Origin: Setomelanomma holmii
Taxonomy: Eukaryota; Ascomycota; Dothideomycetes; Pleosporales; Phaeosphaeriaceae
NCBI GenBank assembly: GCA_010015745.1
Contig: ML978305.1
Coordinates: 1-62,803, forward strand
DNA: 62,803 nucleotides
Reading direction: 5' to 3'
The notes under the pieces were generated by a model. That model made no database searches and had not been told where the DNA came from. It worked only from the letters and a program-made list of their open reading frames with translations. The position numbers and the translations under genes were made by a program. Numbering within the stretch: the stretch's first letter is position 1; each line of letters begins with the position of its first letter. This document shows positions 46,466 to 59,839 of the stretch, one piece after another.

Positions 46466-48745
46466 CTATAGCCTGTAGGGCGTGGTGAACTTGTAGTTGC
46501 GACTCGCACCGCTCATGGTCACCCACAGCGTCAGCGGATCACTGCCAAGCTGCTCCTTCGTCGCGCCGGTTGTGTCAGAGGTAGCGACCGGAACAGTGAT
46601 GGGAATTGGTGTCTGGCAGTTGTTACCACCAGCAGTGTAGACGCTGATGCTTTCGATGCTTGCACCGTTCGCCGAGGTTTGGTAGGTCATGCTAGGTCGG
46701 CAGAGGTCACGTGCCTGGCGATTGAGGAAGGCTTGAGCGAGATCATCGTGTTTTAGGGTTTTCATTGGCCATGTAGTACTGCAAGTAGTCAGTTGTAGGC
46801 TCAAGCAAGCGAGGGAGGCGAAGGACTTACAGGCGCATCATCTCGGCGGTGACAGTCTCGATCCAGGTCATGAGCAGAGAAAAGCGATCGAGCTTCCCGT
46901 TGACGGTCGTGGTGGGAACGTCCGCGACACGCATATTAGCTTGATGAAACATGTAACTATTTCACTTGTTAGCGAAGAAAGATATCTTTTTCGACTTATC
47001 AACTTACTCGTCCCAATGCAGTCCAAACAAATTGCACATAGCGGTGTCTCGAGTGTTGTCTAGAAGATCGGTGAATGTGCCCTTTCCGCCTGAGGTGTCA
47101 ATCCACTCTTGCAGTGTGCAAGCTGGAAGATCGCAGTTGTAGTAGATAATGGTAGCCCAACGCGGCATGACATTAAGTCCCGCATATCCATTGCCTGCCA
47201 CCGTGGTGTTCAACGGCCAAAAGGTGTTCTGTGTGTTTCGTAACACCGGGCGCGTATTGTCTCCAACAACATTGAAGATACCGTTGTCCATCCAGCCTCT
47301 GATGACGTCCGCATTATGTAAACCAGTGATTGCAGGCGGGATAATCCCCTTGCCGCTCCATCGTTTTGCGGCGTCGAGCCCGACTTGCTTTAGCCAGGCC
47401 TGATTGAAGGAGATTTCTTTCGCCGCATCGGAGTATGTAGCATTCGTAAGGTCAGCATGCGAGCTGGGTGGTGTTAGTCCAGCTCTTGATCAACGATGGT
47501 CATACGCACAAAGTGTGGGAGATGTGCGCAAAAGCGTCACGGTTCTCCTCGACGGCAAACCAATTTTCGAGCTCGTCCAGCTTAGCGCAACCTAAACTCC
47601 AGGTGTACTTTGTTGGTGTTGCAGGCCAAATGTTGGTTCCTGTACCTGGCGGTTTCATATACTCTGGGCTACCATCCTTTTGGTCTGGGTACTCGATAGC
47701 GGTGTTGGGGTTACATGTCGTCTCGCCCTCGACCGTGTTGGTAGCTGTCTCGATATCACCATTTCCATTGTGACCAATCTCAATGAAAAATTCTGATCCT
47801 GTGGGCAATTTTGAGTTCAGGGTTTTCTGCCAGGACACGTGTAAATCGAGATCGGCTGGTTTCGCGCGATAATTCTGGCCTTGCGGTCTGTACATGGGTG
47901 TCTCAAGGAACATGTCGTCCACCTGTGTGCCGAGATAGATCCTCTTAAAACCGACAAAGAGACCCCGTGTGACCCAAGTGATCCATGCATGCTGCGCGAT
48001 GTTGCTTGAAGGTGCCCAGTCGAGCGCAAATGGCATGAACCATACCATCTGTTGGCGGTCACCAATTTGATTGATCACAGCAGCAGTCCCGGCGCCTGAG
48101 AATTTCGCCACTTCCCATGCCATAGAGGCGTTCGTGATAGTAGCAGGAGTGTGGAAGATGTTCGCGATGCTTATATTAGCATTCCTAGCATCCACGTCAG
48201 TGCGGGTTGTGAAAGTCGAACGACATGAAGACGGTAGAAACGTACATTTTTAGACCCGCGGTGAAGAATGAGCTCGTGTTGGTAAAGACGACTGGTTCGT
48301 CATTGAGATTGCTAGTCAGGGCTGTGGCCCCAAAGTCTGTGGTAGGAAATACGTCCAGACGGACCATTCGGATGCCAAAGCTACTCTGGTAGGCATATAG
48401 ATCGTTCCATTGCCTCCTAGTGAGCGCGCTGTAATACGAAGTATCGTAGTTGTAGCCAACTTCGCTGATGATGACAATGCCGCCGTAATTGCCATGCGTT
48501 GCAGACGAATTGAGCACTGGCAGGCTCGTGATGCCAGCCTGGGGTACGGTGACAATTTCGAAGGGAATCCCGTAGCCTCTTAAGCCTGCGGCCGCACCAT
48601 TCTCTGCGGATGTTGAGTCGCGCGCGAATATCAGTACGGTACCCGAGATGGTGGCACTTCCAATATATGCTGAAGCGCTCTGTAGGAAGAGAAGAATGAA
48701 AGAAAGCGCGCATACACGCAGTAAAGACAAACACGACGACGCCAT
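46466..48745 (-). CDS. agd3: Agd3-like secreted polysaccharide deacetylase (CE18)
   Basis: Removes acetyl groups from GalNAc units of GAG outside the cell, giving the positive charge needed for adhesion. Five exons (introns 48245-48185, 47509-47464, 47007-46957 and 46830-46779) give 689 aa, all joins in frame. A signal peptide (MASSCLSLLRVCALSFILLF) opens it, from ATG 48745. The N-terminal part (about 28-225) would be the carbohydrate-binding region. The deacetylase core has GTQVDDMFLETPMYR, with Asp 256-Asp 257 as base and metal ligand. After the second join it has HISHTFSHADL, giving His 390 and His 394, the expected H-x3-H metal pair. FFIEIGHNGNGD and GLHNADVIRGWMDNGIFNVV are further matches. 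It is about 100 residues shorter than I recall for A. fumigatus Agd3, lacking any extended linker. Confidence 0.9.
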
Positions 48746-50307
48746 TGCGGGACGATGAGGTGAATAGCGTGTCGACGTCAACTTTTTTGAGGAACCTAGC
48801 CAGGCTTAATAAAGAAGTCTCGGCAGAAGTACAAAGTCGTTTAACGGGCCACTGGGAGAATATTGGTCCAGATGCACCATAAACAGTCAACAAAACTATC
48901 GATTTTCTCCCCTTCTAGCCTCGGTGCTCGATCTCCATGTTGAGATCTTCCTGGTTGAAAGCATGACGCGGCATGAGTACCAGAACGTACATCAGGATAG
49001 CCATTGCCGTGTCCTGGTAGACACTTGACATACGTAATGCTCACTGAGGCAAATATTGGTAGACCCGGAACCTCAGGGGTCTTGGCGGTTAATCGTCCAC
49101 GAACAGCCGTGTAGTAGAGGGCCTTGCCACGTGAGCACAATGTATCTCACAGATCCGAAAAGCGTGATCACGCTCATAGACTTGGACCGTGCTCGCTGCA
49201 TTGATGGATCTCCAACCTGGGGCAGAACGTGGAAGCCAAAGAACGACTTACGCCACCACCTTGTTCGTACGCACATCACTAAAAGACACGCCTTGCTCGC
49301 CAGGCCACGGAGAACGGGAGAGTGAGGATATTGCGGCTACGCGGCCAGCATCTTCTAGCGAGCTTCCACGCCAGCACGCGTCTACCCGCAGTCTGCGCAA
49401 ATTGAGCCGTGAATCGTAGCGCCAGAAGTCATCTGCGCCATGTGCATTGCATCGCGTTGGTGTCGGAGACAAGTATGCAAAAGATGCCGCAATAGATGAA
49501 GTTTGATATTAAAGATGAGGTCTGGCACGGTCAGGCTAAAGAGAGTTGCCGGATGAAGGATTAAAACCGGCGATGATGTGCGCGCACTGGCCACGCACTA
49601 GCTGTAGCCTGTCATCTCAGCCTCGGGCGCGTCAACATCGCTCGTCCACCCCCAGCGCGTCTCCGCGCCCCATCGTTCGCAGACCTCACTCCATCGCTCG
49701 GATCTATATGATGCCTGTCCTTGGTCCCCGCACTAGCTGTCCGCTGTTCGGGATAGATGGCGACAACCTCCACGCGTTGCGTTGCTGCCCTGACCCTCGT
49801 GTCTGCCATAGTCCGGCCGAATGGCGCTGCTGTAGCGACATGCTCCATGATGATTGCCGTTCTCCTGCCATTCGTGGTGGCCAAGAGCCGTATTGCAGGC
49901 TTCTGGAAAGATGACTGCACCTCGATTGCTGCCGAGGACCCTGTTGTGGTGGAGAACTCTGTCCCTTGCACCAGGTGTGCTAACGCAATATGCAGCTTGC
50001 TAGCTAATACGTGATCTTGATTCACAGAGGGAAATTTTGTGCTTCACTTGTTTGCGAAGCAGGCTATACGTAGCCGAGATGCTGTTCTTATACTGGCTAT
50101 AGCTCTTTGTGCCACAAGGACTACTCACTGCACTAACCTGGTAATATTAGTACGATTAGTCTCTGGTAATACTGGACCGTCTCTGTTTCTACCCATGGTC
50201 CTTTCCAACTCGGTCGCTTGCGGGTCGCCATCCACCTCTAGAGGATTGGGAATTGCGGTTGTAGTCAGTCTGTCTTTGGTCGTTGCCAACCGCTCTTCAC
50301 GGTGACC
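48746..50307. other. Divergent region between agd3 and gtb3
   Basis: About 1.56 kb shared upstream region of two cluster genes on opposite strands, a natural place for common control. Hydrophobic plus-strand frames at 49757-50014 and 50039-50305 precede gtb3. They lack intron joins to it and are not called. No binding site is claimed. Confidence 0.4.
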
Positions 50308-53300
50308 ATGGTGAAGGACGGTTTATTGGCACCGGGCTTTTTAGGGATAACAGCCTTTCCCGCTGGACTTCCATCTTTTCAAGCGTGGTGGGAATATGCT
50401 CTCATTTCCATTATCGGGCTTAGCGGGATCGTGGGTACCTTTGCGTGCGTCTGGTACTCGTATCATTCGATTCGAAAATTGTTCAAGGTGAGAAACATTC
50501 ACAATCGTACCAGGTCACACTGACCCGTCTTAGGCCAGCCATGAAGACGACGCTTTGCCACGATCGGTCCAAGAGCGCATCCACTTGCTGTCTCGCAGCG
50601 CAAACGAAGTTCGAAAGAAACACGCTCTTGCTTCCAAACCTGCCTCCTTTGGAGTATACCTGGGCTCGGTCAACATCCCGATCACCGACGAAGAAGCGGA
50701 AATATTATCACAATGGGAGGCGATAGTGCTCGACTACCGCCAGCCTGGTATTCTAGATATGGTCAAAGATGACAGTATCCCGTTGGGCCCCAATATTATC
50801 GCACGGATCGACCTTCTCGCTGTCTTGACCTCCATGGCAGCCAACACTGAGATTGAGCTCTCGCGAGTGGTGTACACACTCTCCAAAGTCATCATACAAA
50901 ACCTGCGGCAGCCGGAGCACCGAAGATACGTCACTGGTGTTTTGGTGGCTGGCTGGCGCGACAGACTCTCGATCCCACTGTTCAATGGCTTAGTGAGACT
51001 TCTCACAGCATATGGGCTTGAAGTTTACCTAGAAGTTGGACCCCCCGCATTTCTCGATGGAATAGACAAGTTGGAACTCCATCTTTTCTCCGGCATCATA
51101 GTCCGTAATGGCACCATCTTAGCAAACGGTGAACGCCGAGATTATTTTGCAATGGACAGGATGAAGACCACCACGAAGGCGTTCGTCTCACAGGCTTGTC
51201 AACGGCCATTCCTTACCATGATGTGGGATACGATCGATGATGTAGTGGATCTTTCGCACGCTGTCGTGCGGAGAGCGCATATGTGGTGCAGCTACCATGG
51301 TGCTGTACCATACTTCACACGCCAGCAAGCCTTGACCAGCATCTATGATATACGTTCATGCCAAGAGCCTTTGGCCGCTTTCCAGTGGCTGAAGACTCGA
51401 AGAGTTATGAACGTGCATGAAAAGTACCGGGGAACTCGCAAGGTGAGTGCTTTTGAGCTCCTTGCTTTGCTGTAGAGTGCTAATCGCTGTCCAGCTTTCA
51501 CCGGATTTCTCCAGCATCATTGATGATTACCTCCCATTGCAAGGAATATTCCCGGTCCTTAGCAGGACTCTTGCTGGATTGGACGACTCACGTTCTGACG
51601 ACGATGATGCATCAACTACCTCCACGCTCACGGTAGAATATCCAGAGATCGATGAAAACGGTGTGCTATTGCCCCTCACGCCCATGTCTCCAACTACTAC
51701 TGGTTTGGACTGGACATCATCTGTTGAGAAACGGACAGTCAATCCTCTCTCGTGTTCATTCGACGGCGCTACGTATGGGTCACTAGGATGTTTTCCAATT
51801 GGCTTGGACGCTTCGAAGGCGGATTTCGACCACGTGCTAAGCTCGCAACGGCGACTGCGTAATCTGAACCTACTTGCAAAGATCACTTCGAAACAACTGC
51901 ATGCTGCTGCAAATGCACTCAACGCATATTGCGAGGACACCAATAGCTATTTAGATGCTGTTCCCACCGCGAGAGAAGCAATCGGTGTTCTTGTCGATGC
52001 GCTTCTCTGCACCACAGATGAGGCAGGTGACCCGTACCAGCTCCAAGTCTACTCAGGACTCGACTCGGGCTTTCACACTCCAACAGGAGGCCAATTTTGG
52101 GCAGTTTGGGAGATCGAGCTGAGGACTACGTCCGTACTGATGTATGTCTCAAAGTCGGTGCAAAATATTCCGGCAGTACTTTTGCACACCCATCTGAGCC
52201 GACTTGGATTCTCCAGATACCACTGCTTTCTTCTGGAATATGGCTTGGGCCACTTTCAAGACTCCCAGCAACCCTCGGTGCAGTTTCCACCGCGCTTTGA
52301 ACAAGATCTGCAACTTCTATCTTCGTCGGACATCCTGCTATACCTACAGCATCTGCAATTTTCCGAATGGAATGAGGATTGTCCAATGCTCTCGACGCTG
52401 CGTAAGCAGTGCGAAGAACTGCTTATTGAGGTGCCCACCTATGAACAGTTCAAAAGACTCAGCAATATGGACTTCATTAGCGGGACCGCCACGGATGAAC
52501 AGCTGATTAACGCGAAGCTCAAATGGTATCGACTATGTCAACTGCCCGCGCTCGGTCGACACGACGCACTGGAACTCTTTAGACACGTATTCGATACCTT
52601 TCAGGACATTCTGTGGTGGCGAGATCACGAAAAGCTTGACACCATCACTTCCGCCATCGAAACTCTGACCAACAAAGCCAACATTGACTCGGTGACGGAC
52701 TTTGTTCTCTTCAGTATCTTCTGCGCGGCGAGGAAAGCCGGATTTGAAGAGGTATACATCGAGGTATCGGACCGCAACCCGCTGTTCAATCAATACACAG
52801 ATCAAAGTGCGGCCTTCGCAGAACTGTTCGCCCTGGGTTCGCGCTGCGAGGCATATTTCGACATCAAGCCCAGCGATATTGGTATGCTGCTGTCCAAGAA
52901 GCACAGAGACTATTATAACCAAGAAGAGCATCAGCCACCCATGTGGATATTCAATGCACCGTCTTTCGCTTCAGCTTACGCTGCAGCTCAGACTGACATC
53001 GACCCTAATCAAAAAGCATCGGTCATGCCGGCCTTTCGTCGTTTTACCTTTCTTAGTGTCTTCGCCATTCCTGCACTTGTGGGTAAGTCAGCTACCATCG
53101 ATATGTGCCACTTCATGAGCTGATTATCCTAGACATCATCCTCTTGTCGACCACGGGCCATGGTTTGTACCTCAGCACAGCCATGTCTCAACTGCAACAG
53201 AAATATGCTACATTGGCACTCATGTGCTCCCTACTTATATCTAGCGCTATAGGTACCTGGATATCCATAGGCGGCACGTACTACCTCATCTCGATGGCTT

Positions 53301-56300
53301 TCTCTGCAGCCAATATGTTTGTTCTTACCCGTCTCGTCGGTGGTCTGGCCTTCACCCTTGCCGGATGCCTCTTAGGCTTCATAGTCATAGCCGCAGTCGA
53401 GTCAGCTGCTTTGGCTGCCGTTTTCTCTGTCTACCTGTTTGGCCTCACAGCATATCTCTCGGTTCTTGCAGTCTTATCGACCTACCAAATCCCGGGTTCC
53501 AGCTTCTTGAACGGACGAAGGATGATCATAATGGTTGTTCCTACTTTAACAATATCACCTTTGTTGACCCTCTTCATCTACAACAAGTACGACAACACAC
53601 AGGACCACAGCAAGAGTTGGGACATTTTCATCTATCCCTGCGTACTCTACATCTTCGTGACGCTCCTAATCCTGGGCACACGACGCGTTGCTACTCAATG
53701 GGTCACCTGGTACCACAACATTAAGACTCTGAACGATGCCGATGTCAAAGAGTGGTATATTCAGAGGCACAATCAACGCGAGCGAGCGATTAGTACACAT
53801 AAGCCTATGCGTAAGTCAGATTGTACCTCGCGATCCTATATGTGGTTGTTTGCTGATGCGCAATAGCCAAGCGGTTGAGCAAAGAGCCAAGGATATCTGT
53901 TGCTGCAAGTGACTCAGTGGCTCCATCTTCCGAGATGTCAATCACGCAGCCGGAGCTGTTTCATGGCCTCAGCGAACCCGCCAGTCTTGCACTCTGTCGC
54001 AAAGACCTATATGATGCAGTAGTGAAGGAAAGAGCGCGAAACTGTTGGCAGAAGCCAACGGAAGACGCGCTAGTCAAGGAACTCGCCGGTTGCTGGGACT
54101 CGACAATTTTCCTGCTCGACTGGTATTGCCGGGTGACCGACACCAAGCGACCCATTCCGTATAGCTCCACTTGGAATCTTGAGACACAAGTGGCATTGGA
54201 GAGCATGCAGCAATCCCAGAAAGGCATCAAGCTGCACAACTCTTTCATTCATTGGCGAAATGCTGGTGACGAGATATACTGCGGCATTCTCTATTTCCTC
54301 GTCGCCCTCATGGATCGATGGGTCGACTTGGTAAATGGAGGCAAAGCCGTTGCCTTGAACACGGAGATGAACACCGCCCTCCGGCTATCGGTTGGCTTTG
54401 GTCTTGCATATTATCTGATGGGTGCTGTTCTCCTTGACTACAAAGCACAGCATCTCCATACACTGTCCGAGCAGATGTCACCAATGTCGATTGAGAATGT
54501 CCACCAGATCAAGCAGGCGAAAGCGAACGATCAGAAGTTTCGGCGACACTTATATCTTGGCACCTTGTGTCGCTTCGTGGGCATTCATGTTTGGGCACTA
54601 GCGTTCTGCACTGCGCTAATATGGATCTTCAACGGCACGGATACTGGTCTGATCATGTTCCTAGCATACATGGGCGCTTACAGCGGTTTGTTGCTCTATC
54701 AGTACAACAAGATCTTCTCCGGTCCACATGCGCTCATGCCGCTTCTTGCGGCCGTCGTTCTCGGCATGATCGTAGGTAACATTCTCGTGAAAGTCATGCC
54801 TGAGGACTTCCGCTATGGTAAAGTCATTGCGCTAGCCGTGGCAACGTGGACCGCAGCGTTCCTATCTTTCAGGACGGCCAAACTTGGCATGCCCGACACG
54901 ATCGATGTCCGCAAGTGGCTACGCGAAGTTTTCGTTACTTACAAGCGCGACGACCAGCGCTCTGCTTCGGCTACCTCTGTTGATATCAGAGGGGTACCGT
55001 CTCAGCTCAGGATCCATTGGTCGAGCAACGAGAAGTATCATGCGTATATTGGCGCTGGTGCGGATGCAGATTTCAGCCAGAGTGAGCTTCAAGCGTACTG
55101 CGACAAGCTGAAGGCTGCTCCGAAGGAGGACCGCTTCCGTGTCATGCCAACTGGGCATCCGGGCGACCAAATCACGGCGATGCTGCTTTCATGCACACAT
55201 GACAACCTTTCTCGGCTTGTCATGCACGCATTTCCCACGATGCCATTCCTGGTTCAGCGAATCGTCCTCGCATGGAAGAATGACTTGATCAAAATCTTCA
55301 TCGTCCCGATGCAGTCTGTGGCCTCGACCAACACAGATCTTCGAGCTATTTCCTGCTATTCAAATGGACGACTCACTTTATACATGGCCTCGGATTTGAA
55401 TCATTCGACCGGCGCTCAGATGAATGTCAGCGCTAATTCAGCCACGATCGCAGAAACATTGCTACACGCTTGCTCCGAGACAATGTTTGGCATACCTCAT
55501 CAGCAGGCCGAGATTACGGAAGCAATACTTGCGTGTAGACCTGTCGTCGAGGGTATGCATGTGGTTCCTGAGTGCAGTAAGCGATCAATTCCAGCTTTGC
55601 TTGGTGGCGCGGATGCACTAGCATTCGAGGCCGCATGTCGCAGAGAGCTGTTGCGCAATCTTTGCCTCGGCTATGACTGCGAGACTCAATGGGACACCTT
55701 GCCATTGGAAATCCGCCGGCTTTTCCTCCGACGTTGCATCGGAGCCCGTGGTCCGTTTACCAATACGGAGATGTCTTGGATCCATGCCAATGTCGCTGCC
55801 GAAGACTCCTGCACAACCCTCTCGAGAATCGCACGATATGATCTGGGCGCTTGTTTGGCTCTCAACAAACTCAACTACTTTCGTCAGCGGAGCGATCAAG
55901 CACTGAACGAGAAGGAATATCGCCAATTGACTGCAGATATCCAAGAGTCCTACCACCCTGTGTTGAATCGATCAGCAGTCTCACTGTTCAGCATCTTCAC
56001 TGAATACATCAGAGTACCACTTGCATACGTGTACCATTCGATTGGTACCTGGGTAAAATTCTTTGTCCTAGCATGCATGGCCGACCCGGAGTTCCAGCGT
56101 GAGCTTAACGGCGCCTTGATTCACACACCGCGCGTCATCGCCAAGCCCACATCCTTCATCCTTACGGGCTTATGGATCTACAGTCGGGCTGCATTGTCTG
56201 TAGTCCTCCCGTTCTTCTTGTACCATCATCGCAAAGACATCGCCGGACTGGCAGGAACCGTGAAAGGCAGCTTGATCACACAGAAAAAGAATCGATTGAT

Positions 56301-59300
56301 CGTCCGAAGCTACGGGGACACCGAGACTGCTTTCATCCATAATCTCGAGAACGGCCACTTCAAGCTTGTGTTCTATCAAGGTGCTCCCGAGCAAGAACCC
56401 TCGTGGGGCCATACCAGAGTCACGCAATACGACAACAACATGCGAGTTACTTTGCGCCAAGAATTCAAGAATGTCAAGGCAACGAATAAATTCACTTACG
56501 AGTACGGCAACAGAAGGTCATCACGAGTTATCAAGCTCTCCAAAGTTAGAGACAGCAGGATTCCGATCAGCAGAAGTTGCGTTATTGGAGACGACGAGGG
56601 AGCAAAGGTGCAATACAACCACAAGGGGCATCTGGAGTCTGGAAGCTACATCAGCCACGGGAATTTAGTGCGATTCAAGTATCATTACCGCAAAAACGCG
56701 AAGTATGATGATGAGCTGCTGCGCGCCGAGTTCGTTCTGCCCCACATGTCGGCAAACGTCAGTTGGTGTGCGCCTCCAGTCCGTCATGCCGAGAAGATGG
56801 AACGCTGGATCCCAACGCCGCGTGTACACGAAGCAACATTTGTTCAAGGCGCAGACGTGTACGAGTGTACTTGGCTGTACGATCACAAATTTCATCCGAC
56901 CATCACTACGAAGCTGAACGGTCAGTCCGTCGAAACTCCGGATATGATTCGCCATGACTGGCTTGGTGTACTGAAGAAGCCAACGCGTTGTACTTTCGCC
57001 GATGAGAACCCTCTACTAGCGTTCAAGACGGCCACTTCAAGCTTCGTAAGCAGATTGTTCCGCACCAACATTAAGCAACAAGAGATCTCCACATCCCGAG
57101 CCCGGTCACAGTTATGGAAAGCTTGGAAGAAACGGAACGACCTGGACGGCGTAGTCATCCGCTGGGTGGACGAAGAGCTAATTCGGAGAGAAACTCTGCT
57201 TCGGCCATACTGGAGACGTCGCGATCGCGGTAGTTTGTTGAAGGCTGAAGATTACCTTGCGTTGCACGCCGATGCAATCATGGCAAGTTCTGATTTAACC
57301 AGTGACATTAGCGCGTGGACACCTCTCGCAGTTCGGATGAGCGATCTTTTCAGTTTTGGTCAAGGTGGCGATGCAGTCATCTTTACACGAACCAAGACAC
57401 TACAGCGAGATACTGATCGCAATCTTCACGTTATTGCGGTCGACACCGGCACTTGGCCGAACGAGGGTGGCGGAGTCTCAGCATGCCGACGTGATCTCAT
57501 CAACAACCTACGCACGATTAAATGGCACATGGTCGTCGAAGCCGCAAATGATTTCGGCTTGCCCAAACATCAAACCGAGGAGAACGTCGAGTCGCTAAAA
57601 ATCATTCCTTTGTGGGGTCTCGACTTCATGCACCCAAGTCACGGCATGTTCACGAACAAGCTTGACAGTGAGGTCGACCATCTTGTCAAGGAAGCTACGA
57701 TCACAGACATCAAGACCAATTTCATCCCGACTCTAACGGCACTTGTTCGCGGCGCGCGAGCTATCAACATGACATCCGCGGACGTCAAACAAGCTACGCG
57801 AGCCTTGGTCAATCTCAATACCTACTTTCAGGACTCGCGTCATTGGAAAGAGGTTTGGACGTCCGATATTGTTAAGGATACATGGAGGAAGTTGTGGTTG
57901 GTAGAAGATATGCGTAATGCTCAGCCACCGTCAGAATGGTTCCGCACCGAGCGGCCAACTTTGGGCCACTTCGACACGGCACTGGAGTTATGGTTCAGAT
58001 GTAAGTTTTCGCCGGGAAATGGTCGAGTATCCGAGTTGACACTCTCAGATCTCTTCATCTTCTCGATCCCAATACCCGAGAAGATCCCGAGCGTGTTCCA
58101 GGCCTCTCATCATAGCGTCTCTGCTTCGTACGGTATAGTATGTAAGCTTAAGCGCAACTGTACCCTCCAGATCTGGGATCATGCGATCTCTTGGCGCGAG
58201 ACCAACCTCTACCTTTCTTCGGCTATGTGCACCCTTCCACCATTCATTCGCAATTCGCTCCTCGGTTTGATGAAAGTGACGTCATGTCTCATTCTTCATC
58301 ACGCGGATCAAATCCTTCCTTGCGCTGGTAAGACGATTATCATCCTAATTCGAGTATCTCCACTCACGACATGATGCAGACTTTTTCAATCCAGGTTGGG
58401 AGGTCGAAATTGGGAGTGTCAAGGGCCAGTTGACTCATCGCAATGTTTTCAAACGAAAAGTCGATCCAATTGTCAACGGCATCACAGATATGCAAAAGTT
58501 CGCGCCAGTGACCGAGATCAAAACCAAGAAGCCTACAGTCACTATGCTGTCACACGTATGGTTTGCGAAGGACATAAAGACTGCGCTTCTAGCAGCGGAT
58601 ATCATTTCAAACGAATGGGGCTTCAAGGATTATCAACTCGATATCTATGGCGCACTCAACAAGTCGCCCGTGTACTCGTCAGAGTGTCAAGAGATCTTGG
58701 CATGCAAAGGACTTGGAGGGAGTGTCGCACTGAAAGGCACTGCAGACCCAGCTATGGTATTGGCGAACACATGGGTCTTCCTCAATTCGTCGGTCTCGGA
58801 AGGCTTGCCACTTGCGCTAGGCGAAGCTGCATTGACTGGTGCTCCCGTGGTGTGCACCGATGTGGGAGCGTCGCTGCGCGTGCTGACCGATCCTGATAAC
58901 GGCAAGCGGTACAGCGAGGTTGTCGCACCGAATGATGCTTACGGCCTAGCACGAGCTCAGATTAACCTTCTCGCCATGCTTGACGAATGGGCGCAATACG
59001 CCGATGATGACGGCAAACCTGCGCCCATACTACCACACAAGCCTACACCAAAAGACGTCGAGATCATTACCCGGCGCATGTACGAGAAGACGGAGCAGCG
59101 GCGCAAGCTCGGCATGATGGCGCGTTCGATCGTCCAGAAGTCCTTCGGAGGTGAGCGCTACCTTCGTGAGCACGAACAAATGCTGTGGATTGGCAAAGCT
59201 TGCTACGAGATGCTCGGCCTCGAAAAGCGTGTTCCGCCGCCACGAAACCCAGCGCGCATGCTGTCATTGCGCCACCGAACAACGCGCACGCAGCAGGTTG

Positions 59301-59839
59301 AAACAGGATCAAGTACTATGGACACGCAGCTGGAAAAGATGCAGCACCCACGCCGACCATACGCCATGAGACACCATTCGAATGCAACATCGTTCTCATC
59401 TATATATATCGATCAGCCTGCAGGTTCGTCGACGTACTCAGATCCCATCTGGGAGCAAGAAGAATGGGATCGCAATCCGTACACTGCAGGAACGTCAACG
59501 AAGTACACCGAGTCGGAAAGGAGCGAAGATCTGTACCCATCAAATGCGCCGCCTATCACCAGGCCCTTGAAGGCGCGCTCGCGTGCACAACCTGCAACAT
59601 ACATTCCCACATCTCCAGTTTCTCGGGGCAAGCGCCCTATACAGCATGGCCACGGCGGATTCGAGCGAGATGGCAGCTTCAGAGGGGATTTTGCGGTACC
59701 AAAGATGGACTCGAGGCGTGCGGTGCTGATGAGGCAAAGCTTGGCGAGCCCGGAGAGCGGGAGAAGTAGCTTGAGGCCGAGAAGTCATTTGAATGAGGTT
59801 GAGCTTGCGGAGTATGGCAATGTGGATGGAAGGCTATGA
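50308..59839 (+). CDS. gtb3: Gtb3-like membrane glycosyltransferase of the GAG cluster
   Basis: Proposed GAG synthase/exporter. Seven exons (introns 50488-50533, 51443-51494, 53083-53132, 53811-53866, 58001-58048 and 58328-58379) give 3075 aa, every join in frame. ATG 50308 starts MVKDGLLAPGFLGIT. One membrane segment lies at about 30-52. A soluble part follows to about 880 (contains IIARIDLLAVLTSM). A polytopic block lies at about 890-1110 (GTWISIGGTYYLISMAFSAA, RLVGGLAFTLAGCLLGFIV) and more helices at about 1250-1450 and 1950-2010. A C-terminal GT4 module lies at about 2280-2830: GTWPNEGGGVSACRRDLINN, IPSVFQASHHSVSASYG, then SSVSEGLPLALGEAALTGAP with the E-x7-E retaining motif. The tail after 2850 is disordered. 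The 48-bp intron 58001-58048 lacks stops; its removal gives LWFRYLFIFSIPIPEKIPS, as in PelF-type enzymes. Donor sugars are inferred from the cluster. Confidence 0.9.
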
